Assembly (NCBI GenBank): GCA_050180485.1
Contig: JBFXED010000020.1
Span: forward strand, 1-64,000
DNA: 64,000 bases
Reading direction: 5' to 3'
Source of the DNA: CADEGL01 sp050180485
Lineage (GTDB): Bacteria; Pseudomonadota; Alphaproteobacteria; CADEGL01
Below, in pieces: positions 1-8,068 of this stretch (its first letter is position 1; the number at the start of each line of letters is the position of its first letter). The notes under the pieces are model-generated. The model was not told the origin of the DNA. It searched no databases and worked only from the letters and a program-made list of their open reading frames with translations. The translations under genes and the position numbers were made by a program.

Positions 1-168
1 CTGGAGTTCGAGGAGGCCGCGCGCATCCGCGACGAGCTGAAACGCATCCAGGAGCGTGATCTGGGTTTGTCGCCGGAGGAAAAGCTCAAGGCGCGCATCG
101 AACGCGCCGCCGCGCGCCCTTCAATTCCTAAGAAGCCGGTCAAATCCCGCCGCCGCAGCGGGCGGTGA
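1..168 (+). CDS. uvrB: UvrABC excision nuclease subunit B, C-terminal end (partial)
   Basis: Only the last 55 residues are in the window; the start lies upstream. They contain a typical UVR motif (LEFEEAARIRDEL at residues 1-13 of the fragment), the short helical hairpin through which UvrB contacts UvrC, followed by a basic tail ending in RRRSGR. UvrB is the damage-verifying helicase-like subunit of nucleotide excision repair. Its partner uvrC lies 3 kb downstream on the same strand, but unrelated genes separate them. It converges on the amidohydrolase gene, with only 3 bp between the stop codons. An orphan UVR-motif protein cannot be excluded from the fragment alone. Confidence 0.85.
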   Translation: MEFEEAARIRDELKRIQERDLGLSPEEKLKARIERAAARPSIPKKPVKSRRRSGR

Positions 169-171
169 TCC

Positions 172-1614
172 TCAGGCGCGTTCGACCGGCAGCGTGAGAG
201 GCGCGACCTGCTCGGCCGTGCGCTTGGCGTGGTCGCGGGACGGCACTTTCTCCATCACCGAACGCTGGGCGCGCGAGACCTCGCGCGCGGCGTTGGCGAA
301 GTCCAAAGTCTTCAACGCCCGGTTCTCCACCACCTGCTCGCCGTCCACGAACACGTCGCGCACCGCGCGGTCGGCCGCGGTGTAAATCAGGCAGCGGATC
401 GGGTCATAAACCGGCTGCATGGACGGATCGTCGAGGTTGACCAGCACGATATCGGCCTTCTTGCCCGAGGCCAGCATGCCGATATCGTCGCGCCCCAGCG
501 CCTTGGCCGCGTTCACCGTCGCCGCATGGAAGATGTCGGCGGTCTTCAGCGCGAACATGTTCTCCGCCGCCACGCGCCCGAAGGTGGCCGCCGCGCGCAT
601 CTCCTCCAAGAGATTGTGCGGGTGGGTGTCGGTGCCGAGCGTCATGTTCACACCCGCCTTCTGATAGGCGCCGAAATCCTCCAGCGTGATGCCATAGCGG
701 CTGAACACGACGGGACAGTGCGAGACCGAGCAGCCGTTCTCGGCGAGCAAACGTATGTCGTCGCGCGTCGACCAGTGCAGCCAGGAATGATGGTCCAGGA
801 AGATGCCGTGGCCGATGATGACGTCGGGGCCCAAAAGGTCGTGCTCGGCCAGCCATTGGATCTGGGTCGTGCCGTAGCGGCGCGTGACCTCCAGGAACTC
901 CATCATCGCTTCGCCGGCATGGAGCTGGTACGGCCGCTTGCGCCGCCGCGCCTCGGCCAGACTGTCGCGGATCAGCTCGGCCGTGCAGGTATCCACCGCC
1001 ATAGGCGAAACCAGGCCCGTGAGCCGGCCGCTGTTGTGCCGCTCGGCCTGGTCGATCAGGTCCATGGCTTTCTTGAAATCGCCCGCGCCCTTGTCGTCCG
1101 ACCAGACATAGTCGAGACGGAAACCGTTCTCGGTCTGCCAGCGCGCCGACTGGAAAAGCGGCGAAACGTAGCCGCGGATGCCGCTGGCCCCGATGGCATC
1201 GATCCAGCCCGGGAACGGGTAGCACATATCCACCACCGTGGTGGTGCCGGACAGAAGCATCTCACAATAGGCGTATTGCGCGCTCCAGCGGCGGTCGTCC
1301 ATCTCGGTGTAGAACAAGTTCCAGCCGTCATAGAGTGCGCTCATGTAGAAGCGCGGATTGCCCAGCTCCTCCCGCACGCCCTTAAAGACCGGCATGCTGG
1401 CGCAGTGGGTGTGGACGTTGATCAGGCCCGGCATGACCATCAGCTTGGCGCCGTCGATCTCGCGGTCGACCGCACCCGCGTAGCGGCCGCCGACATGGAC
1501 GATCTTATCGCCCGAGAAGGCCACGTCCGCGCCGCGCAGGTATTTGTGCCGGCCGGATTTCGCGTCCCAGGCCACCACCCAGTCCGCCGAACGGATGCAC
1601 GTCGTGCGCGCCAT
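172..1614 (-). CDS. Amidohydrolase family protein (cytosine deaminase / chlorohydrolase-like)
   Basis: This 480-residue cytoplasmic metal-dependent hydrolase has the amidohydrolase pattern in order: the N-terminal HxH of VHTHCAS, the HAGEAMMEF segment, GHGIFLDH and the LGTDTHPHN aspartate. That is the layout of the AtzA/TrzN/SsnA deaminase-hydrolase branch, which usually holds one Zn or Fe ion. The start at 1614 was chosen because GGGGAGGG lies just upstream on the minus strand; the frame stays open to 1836, but that part is the antisense of the SDR gene. It is transcribed divergently from the SDR gene. The substrate is unknown; a second amidohydrolase at 46763 is a different branch. Confidence 0.85.
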   Translation of the reverse strand: MARTTCIRSADWVVAWDAKSGRHKYLRGADVAFSGDKIVHVGGRYAGAVDREIDGAKLMVMPGLINVHTHCASMPVFKGVREELGNPRFYMSALYDGWNLFYTEMDDRRWSAQYAYCEMLLSGTTTVVDMCYPFPGWIDAIGASGIRGYVSPLFQSARWQTENGFRLDYVWSDDKGAGDFKKAMDLIDQAERHNSGRLTGLVSPMAVDTCTAELIRDSLAEARRRKRPYQLHAGEAMMEFLEVTRRYGTTQIQWLAEHDLLGPDVIIGHGIFLDHHSWLHWSTRDDIRLLAENGCSVSHCPVVFSRYGITLEDFGAYQKAGVNMTLGTDTHPHNLLEEMRAAATFGRVAAENMFALKTADIFHAATVNAAKALGRDDIGMLASGKKADIVLVNLDDPSMQPVYDPIRCLIYTAADRAVRDVFVDGEQVVENRALKTLDFANAAREVSRAQRSVMEKVPSRDHAKRTAEQVAPLTLPVERA

Positions 1615-1701
1615 GCTGCCCTCCCCTGTCCCCGCATCAGTCTGGCGAAGCGGCCCGGCCGCCACAAGGACAGGCTCTTGCGCGGTTCCAGGGGCCGCGC
1701 C

Positions 1702-2499
1702 ATGGTTCCCGCCATGTCCGCCCGAAAAGGAAAAACCGCCGCGCCGCGCGCCGCGCTGATCACCGGCGCCGCGAAGCGCATCGGCCGCGCGATCGCCGTG
1801 GCCATGGCGCGCGACGGCTGGGCCGTCGCCGTGCACTATAATGGCTCACGGCGCGACGCCGATGCCGTGGTGCGCGAGATCGCGGCGGGCGGCGGGCATG
1901 CCGTCGCGCTGAAAGCGGACCTAGCGCGCGAAGGACAGGTTTCGACGCTTGTCGCGCGCGCCGCGCGCGCGGTCGGTCCCTTGACCTGCCTGGTCAACAA
2001 CGCTTCGGTCTTCGAACGCGACGAGGCCGACAGCGTGACCCGCGCGAGTTGGGACCGGCACATGGAGATCAACCTCCGTGCGCCGTTCGTGCTGATGCAG
2101 CAGTTCGCGCGCCAGCTGCCGCGCGCGCGCCGGGGTAATGTGATCAACCTGATCGACGAGCGGGTGTGGAGCCTGACACCCCACTTCGTGTCCTACACCG
2201 CGAGCAAGGCCGGGTTATGGACGCTGACCCAGACCATGGCGCTGGCGCTGGCGCCGCGCATCCGCGTGAACGGCATTGGTCCCGGCCCCACCCTGCCCAG
2301 CCCGCGCCAGAGCCAGGCCCAGTTCCGCCGCCAGAGCGCGGCGATGCCACTGGGGCGCGGTGCCACCCCGGCCGAGATTGCCGACGCCGTACGCTTCATC
2401 CTTGCCGCGCCTTCCATGACGGGCCAGATGATAGCCCTGGATGGCGGGCAGCATCTGGGCTGGGCGCAGCCCGGCCAGCGGCTGATGCCGCCGGAGTAA
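1702..2499 (+). CDS. SDR oxidoreductase, FolM / pteridine reductase-like
   Basis: This 265-residue Rossmann-fold short-chain dehydrogenase has an N-terminal nucleotide motif reading TGAAKRIG, which is the TGx3RxG form typical of PTR1/FolM pteridine reductases instead of the common TGx3GxG. It also has NNAS and a YTASKAG active-site segment. FolM-type enzymes reduce dihydromonapterin or dihydrofolate with NADPH. The gene sits 19 bp before folB, which supports a pteridine role. The ATG at 1702 follows AGGGG; a second ATG at 1714 is possible. Assignment to FolM rather than a generic SDR rests on the motif and the neighbour. Confidence 0.8.
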   Translation: MVPAMSARKGKTAAPRAALITGAAKRIGRAIAVAMARDGWAVAVHYNGSRRDADAVVREIAAGGGHAVALKADLAREGQVSTLVARAARAVGPLTCLVNNASVFERDEADSVTRASWDRHMEINLRAPFVLMQQFARQLPRARRGNVINLIDERVWSLTPHFVSYTASKAGLWTLTQTMALALAPRIRVNGIGPGPTLPSPRQSQAQFRRQSAAMPLGRGATPAEIADAVRFILAAPSMTGQMIALDGGQHLGWAQPGQRLMPPE

Positions 2500-2518
2500 C
2501 GTCGATGAGGGACCGCGC

Positions 2519-2929
2519 ATGAACCAGGCGAAGCGCATTCGATCCTTGCCGGTCGCCGACGGGCGCGCGGGTATCCGCCATGTCTTCGTGCGTGACTTGC
2601 AGCTTCTTTGCCGGATCGGCGTCCACCGGCACGAGCGACGCAAGGATCAGCGCGTACGCGTGAACCTGGACCTGGCGGTGCGCGAGGGCGAGGGCGAAAC
2701 GACCGACCGTTTGGCCGCGGTGGTGGACTACGAGGAGATCGTGGAGCGCGTCCGGCGCATTCCCGCCAAAGGACACGTCAATTTGATCGAAACCTTGGCC
2801 GAGCGAATCGCCGAGGCGTGCCTCGTGGACGAGCGGGTGCGGACGGCACGCGTGCGCGTGGAAAAGCTCGACGTCTTCCCGGATGCGGCCAGCGTGGGCA
2901 TCGAAATCGAGCGGTTCAGGCTGGGTTAA
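2519..2929 (+). CDS. folB: Dihydroneopterin aldolase
   Basis: This 136-residue protein begins with a short extension and then shows the FolB signature VRDLQLLCRIGVHRHE, the later DYEEIVERV and a C-terminal VEKLDVFPDAASVGIEIER. FolB converts 7,8-dihydroneopterin to 6-hydroxymethyl-7,8-dihydropterin in folate synthesis. The conserved glutamate and lysine of the family are present (ERRK; VEKLD). It lies just behind the FolM-like SDR on the same strand, consistent with a pteridine pair. Length is normal for the family (about 120 residues) plus roughly 15 extra N-terminal residues, so the true start could be internal. Confidence 0.88.
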   Translation: MNQAKRIRSLPVADGRAGIRHVFVRDLQLLCRIGVHRHERRKDQRVRVNLDLAVREGEGETTDRLAAVVDYEEIVERVRRIPAKGHVNLIETLAERIAEACLVDERVRTARVRVEKLDVFPDAASVGIEIERFRLG

Positions 2930-3283
2930 ACTGCTCCGAACCCCCGTTGTTCCGCTGATTTTCCGGCCCTTGCTGCGGTACCGAGTTGTGCACAGGGCGG
3001 GCCGTCCGCACGGGCTTGAAGCGCGGGAATCGCCCCTGTTCCTGCGATTCGTGGCATTTCCGAGGCAGAGCGACGCAAACCTCTAGTATTTCAATAGCTT
3101 GAATCTCGTGCCGAAATATTAGGCAACGGCGTTTAAAGCTAACAAAAGCCTGATCCCATCGAACCCGGGGCACGGCTTACACACAGACTTATCCACTAGG
3201 TTCGTGGATATTACGGTTGGGTGACCTTTCAATGACTTGCGCGGTTGTAACAATCGGCGCGGCGTTGGCGTAAAAAATCCGCG
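2930..3283. other. Intergenic region between folB and uvrC
   Basis: No convincing gene was seen in these 354 bp. Short open frames on both strands lack recognisable motifs. The right half is less GC-rich than its surroundings and holds a perfect 7-bp inverted repeat, TATCCAC/GTGGATA with a 7-base spacer, at 3190-3210. This is presumably the uvrC promoter region, but no clean -35/-10 pair can be picked out. Confidence 0.5.
3190..3210. promoter_or_regulatory. Perfect 7-bp dyad upstream of uvrC
   Basis: TATCCAC at 3190-3196 and GTGGATA at 3204-3210 form an exact inverted repeat about 75 bp before the uvrC start. It could be an operator. It also contains a near-match to a DnaA box (TTATCCACT). 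It does not fit the alphaproteobacterial LexA box (GTTC-N7-GTTC). Confidence 0.25.
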
Positions 3284-5212
3284 ATGCAAGACAGTGACAC
3301 CATGCTCGAAGAGACCGGGCGCACGCCTGAGAATGGCTTGCGCGGTTTTCTGGTGATCGAAAACCAATTGAAGTCGTTGCCCGGAACGCCCGGCGTGTAT
3401 CGCATGGTGAACGCCAAGGGCGACGTGCTGTATGTCGGCAAGGCGCGCAACCTGAAGAAACGCGTCGCCAGCTATGCCAGCCCCGCCAAGCTGTCGAACC
3501 GCATCCAGCGCATGGTGGCGGAGACGGCGTCGCTCGAGGTGATCTCGACCCACACCGAGGTCGAGGCGCTTTTGCTCGAAAGCAACCTGATCAAGAAGCT
3601 GCGGCCGCGCTTCAACGTCATCCTGCGCGACGACAAGTCGTTCCCCTACATCCTGATCACCGCCGATCACGCCTGGCCGCGCGTGACCAAGTACCGCGGC
3701 GCGCGCTCGGCAAAGGGCGAGTATTATGGCCCCTTCGCCTCCGCCGGTGCCGTCAACCGCACGCTCAACTGGCTGGAGCGCGCGTTCCTGCTGCGCTCCT
3801 GCGCCGATACGGTGTTCGCGACCCGCACTCGGCCCTGCCTTCTGCACCAGATCAAGCGCTGCTCGGCGCCTTGCGTCGGCCGCATCGCGCCCGAGGACTA
3901 CGGCGCCCTGGTGGCCCAGGCCAGCCACTTCCTCGGCGGGCGCAGCCAGGAGGTGCAGCGCGACCTAGCCGCGCGGATGCAGGCGGCGTCCGACGCGCTC
4001 GACTTCGAAACCGCGGCTGCGTTCCGCGACCGTATCCGCGCGCTGACCCAGATCCAGGCGCATCAAGGCATGAACCTGTCGGGCCTAACCGACGCCGACG
4101 TCATCGCCGCCCACGCCGAAGGCGATCAGGTTTCCGTCCAGGTGTTCTTCTTCCGCGCGGGCAACAACAACGGCAACCGCGCCTATTTCCCGCGCCACGA
4201 CCGTTCGATGTTGGTGGAAGAGGTGTTGGGCGCCTTCATCGGCCAGTTCTACGACAACAAGATTCCGCCGCCGCTCGTGCTGCTGAGCCACGCCGTACCG
4301 GACCAGGCGTTGCTGGCCGAGGCCCTGTCGGTGGCGGCCGACCGCAAGGTCGAACTGTCGGTGCCCGCGCGCGGCGACCGGCGCAAAATGATGGAGCACG
4401 CGCTGCTGAACGCGCGCGATGCCATGGCGCGCCATCTGTCCGAATCGGCAACGCAGCGCAAGCTCTTGGAAGGCGTGGCCGAAACCTTCGGGCTGGAAAG
4501 CCCGCCCCAACGCATCGAGGTCTATGACAACAGCCACATCATGGGCACCAACGCCTATGGCGCCATGATCGTGGCCGGCGCCGAGGGGCTGATGAAGAAC
4601 GCCTACCGGAAATTCGCGATCCGCTCGACGCAGCCCAAACAAGACGGTGGGACGAACGGCGCCGAAACCGCGCCCGGCGACGATTACGGCATGATGCGCG
4701 AGGTGCTGACGCGCCGCTTCACCCGCGCGCTGAAGGAAGACCCCGAGCGCGACCAAGGCCTGTGGCCGGACCTGGTGGTGATCGACGGCGGTCTGGGCCA
4801 ATTGGGCGTCGCGCGCAAGGTGCTGGCGGACCTCGGCGTCGACGACGTGGCTCTGATGGGCATCGCCAAGGGGCCGGACCGCAACGCCGGACGCGAGACG
4901 TTCTATCTGCCCGACCGCGAGCCCTTCACCTTGGAGCCGCGCGATCCCATCCTCTATTTCATGCAGCGGCTGCGCGACGAGGCACACCGCTTCGCCATCG
5001 GCGCGCACCGGGCGAAGCGTTCCAAGGCGCTCGGAAAGTCAGCGTTGGATGAGATTCCCGGCATCGGTGCGCGGCGCAAGCGGGCGCTGCTGCACCATTT
5101 CGGATCGGCGCGCGGCGTCGAACGGGCGGGGCTAGAAGACCTGGAGGCCGTGCCCGGCGTGAGCAGCGCCATGGCCAAGAAAATCTATGATCATTTCCAC
5201 GGACGGGGCTAA
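3284..5212 (+). CDS. uvrC: UvrABC excision nuclease subunit C
   Basis: This 642-residue protein has the full UvrC architecture. The GIY-YIG nuclease domain (GVYRM, then VLYVGKARNLKKR, residues about 37-60) makes the 3' incision. A UVR motif (ALDFETAAAFRDRI) binds UvrB. The RNase H-like nuclease (RIEVYDNSHIMGTNA) makes the 5' incision. A C-terminal helix-hairpin-helix pair (IPGIGARRKRALL and VPGVSSAMAKKI) binds DNA. It acts in nucleotide excision repair with UvrA and UvrB. The ATG at 3284 gives a short N-terminal extension; a second ATG at 3302 is possible. Length is normal for the family. Confidence 0.97.
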   Translation: MQDSDTMLEETGRTPENGLRGFLVIENQLKSLPGTPGVYRMVNAKGDVLYVGKARNLKKRVASYASPAKLSNRIQRMVAETASLEVISTHTEVEALLLESNLIKKLRPRFNVILRDDKSFPYILITADHAWPRVTKYRGARSAKGEYYGPFASAGAVNRTLNWLERAFLLRSCADTVFATRTRPCLLHQIKRCSAPCVGRIAPEDYGALVAQASHFLGGRSQEVQRDLAARMQAASDALDFETAAAFRDRIRALTQIQAHQGMNLSGLTDADVIAAHAEGDQVSVQVFFFRAGNNNGNRAYFPRHDRSMLVEEVLGAFIGQFYDNKIPPPLVLLSHAVPDQALLAEALSVAADRKVELSVPARGDRRKMMEHALLNARDAMARHLSESATQRKLLEGVAETFGLESPPQRIEVYDNSHIMGTNAYGAMIVAGAEGLMKNAYRKFAIRSTQPKQDGGTNGAETAPGDDYGMMREVLTRRFTRALKEDPERDQGLWPDLVVIDGGLGQLGVARKVLADLGVDDVALMGIAKGPDRNAGRETFYLPDREPFTLEPRDPILYFMQRLRDEAHRFAIGAHRAKRSKALGKSALDEIPGIGARRKRALLHHFGSARGVERAGLEDLEAVPGVSSAMAKKIYDHFHGRG

Positions 5213-5254
5213 AATCGGCCCTGTTCCCGACGACAACCCGCAGCGCGAAGGCTG

Positions 5255-5890
5255 ATGATCACGAGCCTGCCGAATATGCTGACTTTGTCGCGCATCGCCG
5301 CGATCCCGGTGCTGGTAGCGCTGTTCTTCGTGCCCGCCCCTGCCGGTCCGTGGCTGGCGTTGGCCGTCTTCGCGCTGGCGGGCGTGACCGATTTCCTCGA
5401 CGGCCATATCGCCCGCACGCGCCAACTCCAGTCGCGCTTGGGCGTGATGCTGGACCCGATCGCGGACAAGCTCTTGGTCGCCTCGATCATCTTCTTGCTG
5501 GTCGCGTTCGGCCGGGTCGAGGGTCCGCACATCATCCCGGCCGCCGTCATCCTGTGCCGCGAGATCATCGTCTCGGGCCTGCGCGAGTTCTTGGCCACGC
5601 TCCAGGTCGGCGTGCCGGTCAGCCGCCTGGCCAAGTGGAAGACCGCGATCCAGATGGTGGCCATGGCGTTCCTGATCCTGGGTCACGCGGGACCTGCGGG
5701 CACCGAGACGGTCGGGCTGACCGCGCTGTGGCTGGCGGCCGCGCTGACGCTCGTCACCGGCTACACCTATTTCCGCAGCGGGTTGCGTCACGCGACGGAG
5801 AAACCGGCGCCGACGCCCCTGCCCTGGCACGAGCCGGACGAAGAAAGCGATTCGCTCGACCACGCCCCTCACGCCCACAAGGCCGGATGA
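5255..5890 (+). CDS. pgsA: CDP-diacylglycerol--glycerol-3-phosphate 3-phosphatidyltransferase
   Basis: This 211-residue polytopic inner-membrane protein carries the complete CDP-alcohol phosphotransferase motif DG-x2-AR-x8-G-x3-D-x3-D, running from DGHIAR through GVMLDPIAD. PgsA makes phosphatidylglycerol phosphate, the committed step to phosphatidylglycerol and cardiolipin. Several hydrophobic segments surround the motif. The C-terminus is hydrophilic and acidic. The stop codon overlaps the mobB start by 4 bp (ATGA), so translation of the two is probably coupled. The order uvrC-pgsA followed by molybdopterin genes is common in alphaproteobacteria. Confidence 0.95.
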   Translation: MITSLPNMLTLSRIAAIPVLVALFFVPAPAGPWLALAVFALAGVTDFLDGHIARTRQLQSRLGVMLDPIADKLLVASIIFLLVAFGRVEGPHIIPAAVILCREIIVSGLREFLATLQVGVPVSRLAKWKTAIQMVAMAFLILGHAGPAGTETVGLTALWLAAALTLVTGYTYFRSGLRHATEKPAPTPLPWHEPDEESDSLDHAPHAHKAG

Positions 5891-6390
5891 AGCTGTTCGG
5901 ATTAGCCGGCTGGAGCGGCGCGGGCAAGACGACGCTGGTCGCGCGCCTGCTGCCGGCCCTGATTGCGCGCGGCATCAGCGTCTCGACCGTGAAGCACGCG
6001 CACGAATCCTTCGACATCGACAAGCCGGGCAAGGACAGCCACACGCACCGCACGGCCGGCGCGCGCGAGGTCATGATCTCGTCGGTCAATCGCTGGGCCC
6101 TGATCCACGAGCATCGGGGCGAGCCGGAACCCGACCTGGACGCGCTCGTTCGGGTCATGACGCCGGTCGACCTGTTGCTGGTCGAAGGCTTCAAGCGCCA
6201 CGGCCACAACAAGCTGGAAGTCTACCGTGCGGCTAACGGCCAGCCGTTCCTGCACCCGGACGACCCCCGTATCGTGGCCATCGCCAGCGACGTCCCCGTG
6301 CCGAACGCCGGGCGGCCGGTCCTGAAGCTGGACGACGTCCCCGCCATCGCCGATTTCGTGCTGCGCCACTGCGGCCTTGGCCGGCCGTGA
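5887..6390 (+). CDS. mobB: Molybdopterin-guanine dinucleotide biosynthesis adaptor MobB
   Basis: This 167-residue P-loop GTPase has a Walker A motif at its N-terminus (GWSGAGKTTL) followed by the family segment VKHAHESFDIDKPGKDS. MobB binds GTP and assists MobA in adding GMP to molybdopterin. The length is typical. It overlaps the pgsA stop codon by 4 bp and precedes moaD by 12 bp, forming a tight pgsA-mobB-moaD-moaE string in which three of four genes serve molybdenum cofactor synthesis. mobA is not in the window. Confidence 0.93.
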   Translation: MKLFGLAGWSGAGKTTLVARLLPALIARGISVSTVKHAHESFDIDKPGKDSHTHRTAGAREVMISSVNRWALIHEHRGEPEPDLDALVRVMTPVDLLLVEGFKRHGHNKLEVYRAANGQPFLHPDDPRIVAIASDVPVPNAGRPVLKLDDVPAIADFVLRHCGLGRP

Positions 6391-6402
6391 TAGAATGAAT
6401 TG

Positions 6403-6654
6403 ATGAAACTGCTCTATTTTGCCTGGCTGAAGACGCGGACCGGCTGCGCCGAGGAAGAGCTATCGCCGCCCGCGGACGTGGCCACGGTGGGCGCCTTGGT
6501 CGACTGGCTGAAGACGCGCGGGCCCGGTTATACGGCGGCCTTCGCCGAGATGCGCGCGGTGCGCGCGGCGGTGAACCAGGAATATGTCGGGTTGGACCAC
6601 CCGGTCCGCGCCGGTGACGAGGTGGCGTTCTTTCCGCCCATGACGGGAGGCTGA
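6403..6654 (+). CDS. moaD: Molybdopterin synthase sulfur carrier subunit MoaD
   Basis: This 83-residue ubiquitin-like protein ends in the diagnostic di-glycine (FFPPMTGG), the C-terminus that is thiocarboxylated and delivers sulfur to precursor Z. The N-terminal KLLYFAWLKTRTG strand is typical of MoaD. The ATG at 6403 is preferred over the in-frame TTG at 6400. moaE follows after 5 bp, and the two products form the heterotetrameric MPT synthase. Size and position leave little doubt. Confidence 0.95.
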   Translation: MKLLYFAWLKTRTGCAEEELSPPADVATVGALVDWLKTRGPGYTAAFAEMRAVRAAVNQEYVGLDHPVRAGDEVAFFPPMTGG

Positions 6655-6659
6655 GCCGC

Positions 6660-7130
6660 GTGATCCGCGTGCAGCGCGAGGATTTCGACCCAGGCGCCGA
6701 ACTGGCCGCGCTCACCGCGGACAACGCTGCGATCGGCGGCGTGGTCAGCTTCGTCGGTCTCGTGCGCGACATGGCGGCGGGCCAGCCCATCCGCGCCATG
6801 ACGCTCGAGCATTATCCGGGCATGACGGAAAAGAAGCTGGCCGAGATCGAGGTCGAGGCGCGGACACGCTGGCCCATCGAGGCCAGCCTGATCGTCCACC
6901 GCTACGGTCGGCTGGAGCCAGGTGAGCGCATCGTCCTCGTCATCGTGGCGTCCTCCCACCGGCAAGCTTCCTTCGAGGCCTGTGCCTTCCTGGTCGACTG
7001 GCTGAAGACCCAGGCGCCCTTTTGGAAAGAAGAGGAAACCGCCTCCGGCGCCCATTGGGTCGAAGCCAAGGGCGAGGACGACGAAGCCGCCGCACGCTGG
7101 CGCAAGCGCCCCAACGAGGCCGCCGAGTGA
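6660..7130 (+). CDS. moaE: Molybdopterin synthase catalytic subunit MoaE
   Basis: This 156-residue protein starts at GTG and shows the MoaE pattern: GGVVSFVGLVRD near the N-terminus, LEHYPGMTEK, HRYGRLEPGE, then SSHRQASFEAC and the catalytic-loop lysine region LKTQAPFWKEE. MoaE dimerises and binds two MoaD subunits to insert the dithiolene sulfurs of molybdopterin. The C-terminal 25 residues are acidic and then Arg-rich, a mild extension. It is the last gene of the pgsA-mobB-moaD-moaE string; the following gene starts 26 bp later and may be co-transcribed. Confidence 0.95.
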   Translation: MIRVQREDFDPGAELAALTADNAAIGGVVSFVGLVRDMAAGQPIRAMTLEHYPGMTEKKLAEIEVEARTRWPIEASLIVHRYGRLEPGERIVLVIVASSHRQASFEACAFLVDWLKTQAPFWKEEETASGAHWVEAKGEDDEAAARWRKRPNEAAE

Positions 7131-7156
7131 CGGCCTCCCGCGCGGCGGAATAACCC

Positions 7157-8050
7157 ATGCCGCGCCACCCGCAGAACATCGCCATCGCCGAACGCCTGAT
7201 CGAAGCCGCCGGACTCTTGAACCAGCAAGGCGCGGACAAGGCGCCGGTCAAGGCCTATGCGCGCGCGGCCGAGGCGGTGGCCGAACATCGCCGCGACATA
7301 ACGACGCTTGGCTTCGATGCATTGGCGGCGCTGCTCGGCGAGACGATCGGCGCCGCGGTGGCCGAGATGGCGCGCGGCGGAAGGTGGCCTTTTTTCGACC
7401 GTCTGCGCGGCGACGCGGACCCGCCCGCCCTCTTCCGTACCGTGCCGGGCATGGGCGCGCAGACGGCGGCGCGCATCCACGACGAGTTGCACATCGACAC
7501 GCTGACCGCGCTCGCAGCGGCCGCCGCCGACGGCCGCCTAGCGTCGGTGCGTGGGTTGGGGCCGCGCCGGGTCGCGGCATTGCGCGCCGCGCTGGCCAAA
7601 CGCCTGGATCATGTTCGCGGCCGGAGCCATCCCGCCGCCGGCGCCGTGCTGTCGGAACCCACCGCCGAAGCCATCCTGGCCGTCGATGCGCTCTATCACG
7701 CGCAAGCCGAAGCCGGACGCCTGCCGCGCCTGACCCCGCGTCGGCTCAACGCCGAAGGGCGCGCGTGGCTTCCCATCCTGCACACGCGGCGCGGCGACTG
7801 GCGCTTCACCGTGCTTTACGCGAACAGCGCCCAGGCGCGCGGCCACGGGCGGGACGAAGATTGGGTGTCCGTCGTATTCCATGACGGCATGCAGCGCGAG
7901 GGACAACGTGCGGTCTTCACCGCCACGTCGGGAGATTTGGCGGGACGGCGCGTCATTCAGGGCCGCGAGGCCGAATGCCGGGGTTTCTATGCGGCGTCCG
8001 GCGGCGCGCGCCAAACGAAAACGGCGGGACCGAGGTCCCGCCGTTCATGA
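7157..8050 (+). CDS. PolX N-terminal-like helix-hairpin-helix DNA-binding protein
   Basis: This 297-residue protein resembles the N-terminal part of family X DNA polymerases. Residues about 1-60 match the 8-kDa lyase-like helical domain (NIAIAERLIEAAGLL, then VKAYARAAEAV). Two helix-hairpin-helix motifs follow (VPGMGAQTAARI and VRGLGPRRVAAL). The polymerase catalytic aspartates and PHP domain are missing. Instead there is a roughly 140-residue C-terminal region (ILHTRRGDWRFTVLYANS, then DWVSVVFHDG) that I do not recognise. A DNA-binding or repair role is inferred. Its last codons form half of the ilvE terminator hairpin on the opposite strand. Confidence 0.7.
   Translation: MPRHPQNIAIAERLIEAAGLLNQQGADKAPVKAYARAAEAVAEHRRDITTLGFDALAALLGETIGAAVAEMARGGRWPFFDRLRGDADPPALFRTVPGMGAQTAARIHDELHIDTLTALAAAAADGRLASVRGLGPRRVAALRAALAKRLDHVRGRSHPAAGAVLSEPTAEAILAVDALYHAQAEAGRLPRLTPRRLNAEGRAWLPILHTRRGDWRFTVLYANSAQARGHGRDEDWVSVVFHDGMQREGQRAVFTATSGDLAGRRVIQGREAECRGFYAASGGARQTKTAGPRSRRS
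8020..8045 (-). terminator. Rho-independent terminator of ilvE
   Basis: Perfect 12-bp stem (AACGGCGGGACC / GGTCCCGCCGTT) with a GA centre, 24 bp past the ilvE stop codon. On the minus strand it is followed by TTTTCGTTT. It lies wholly inside the 3' coding end of the convergent PolX-like gene. Confidence 0.75.
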
Positions 8051-8068
8051 CAGCAACGGTCCCGCGTC

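Noticed and set aside
229..1701. Long plus-strand frame running antisense through the first amidohydrolase gene into the SDR gene
   Set aside because: It is the complement of a gene with clear catalytic motifs; GC-rich codon use keeps the opposite frame open. Only the part from 1702 has SDR motifs.
3185..3200. DnaA-box-like TTATCCACT and a nearby TTGTGCACA, suggesting a replication origin
   Set aside because: Only two imperfect boxes, no cluster, no AT-rich unwinding region and no dnaA, parA or hemE neighbours. The site is more simply part of the uvrC promoter region.
6391..6396. TAGAAT as a separate moaD promoter
   Set aside because: It overlaps the mobB stop region and has no -35 partner; co-transcription from pgsA-mobB explains the layout better.
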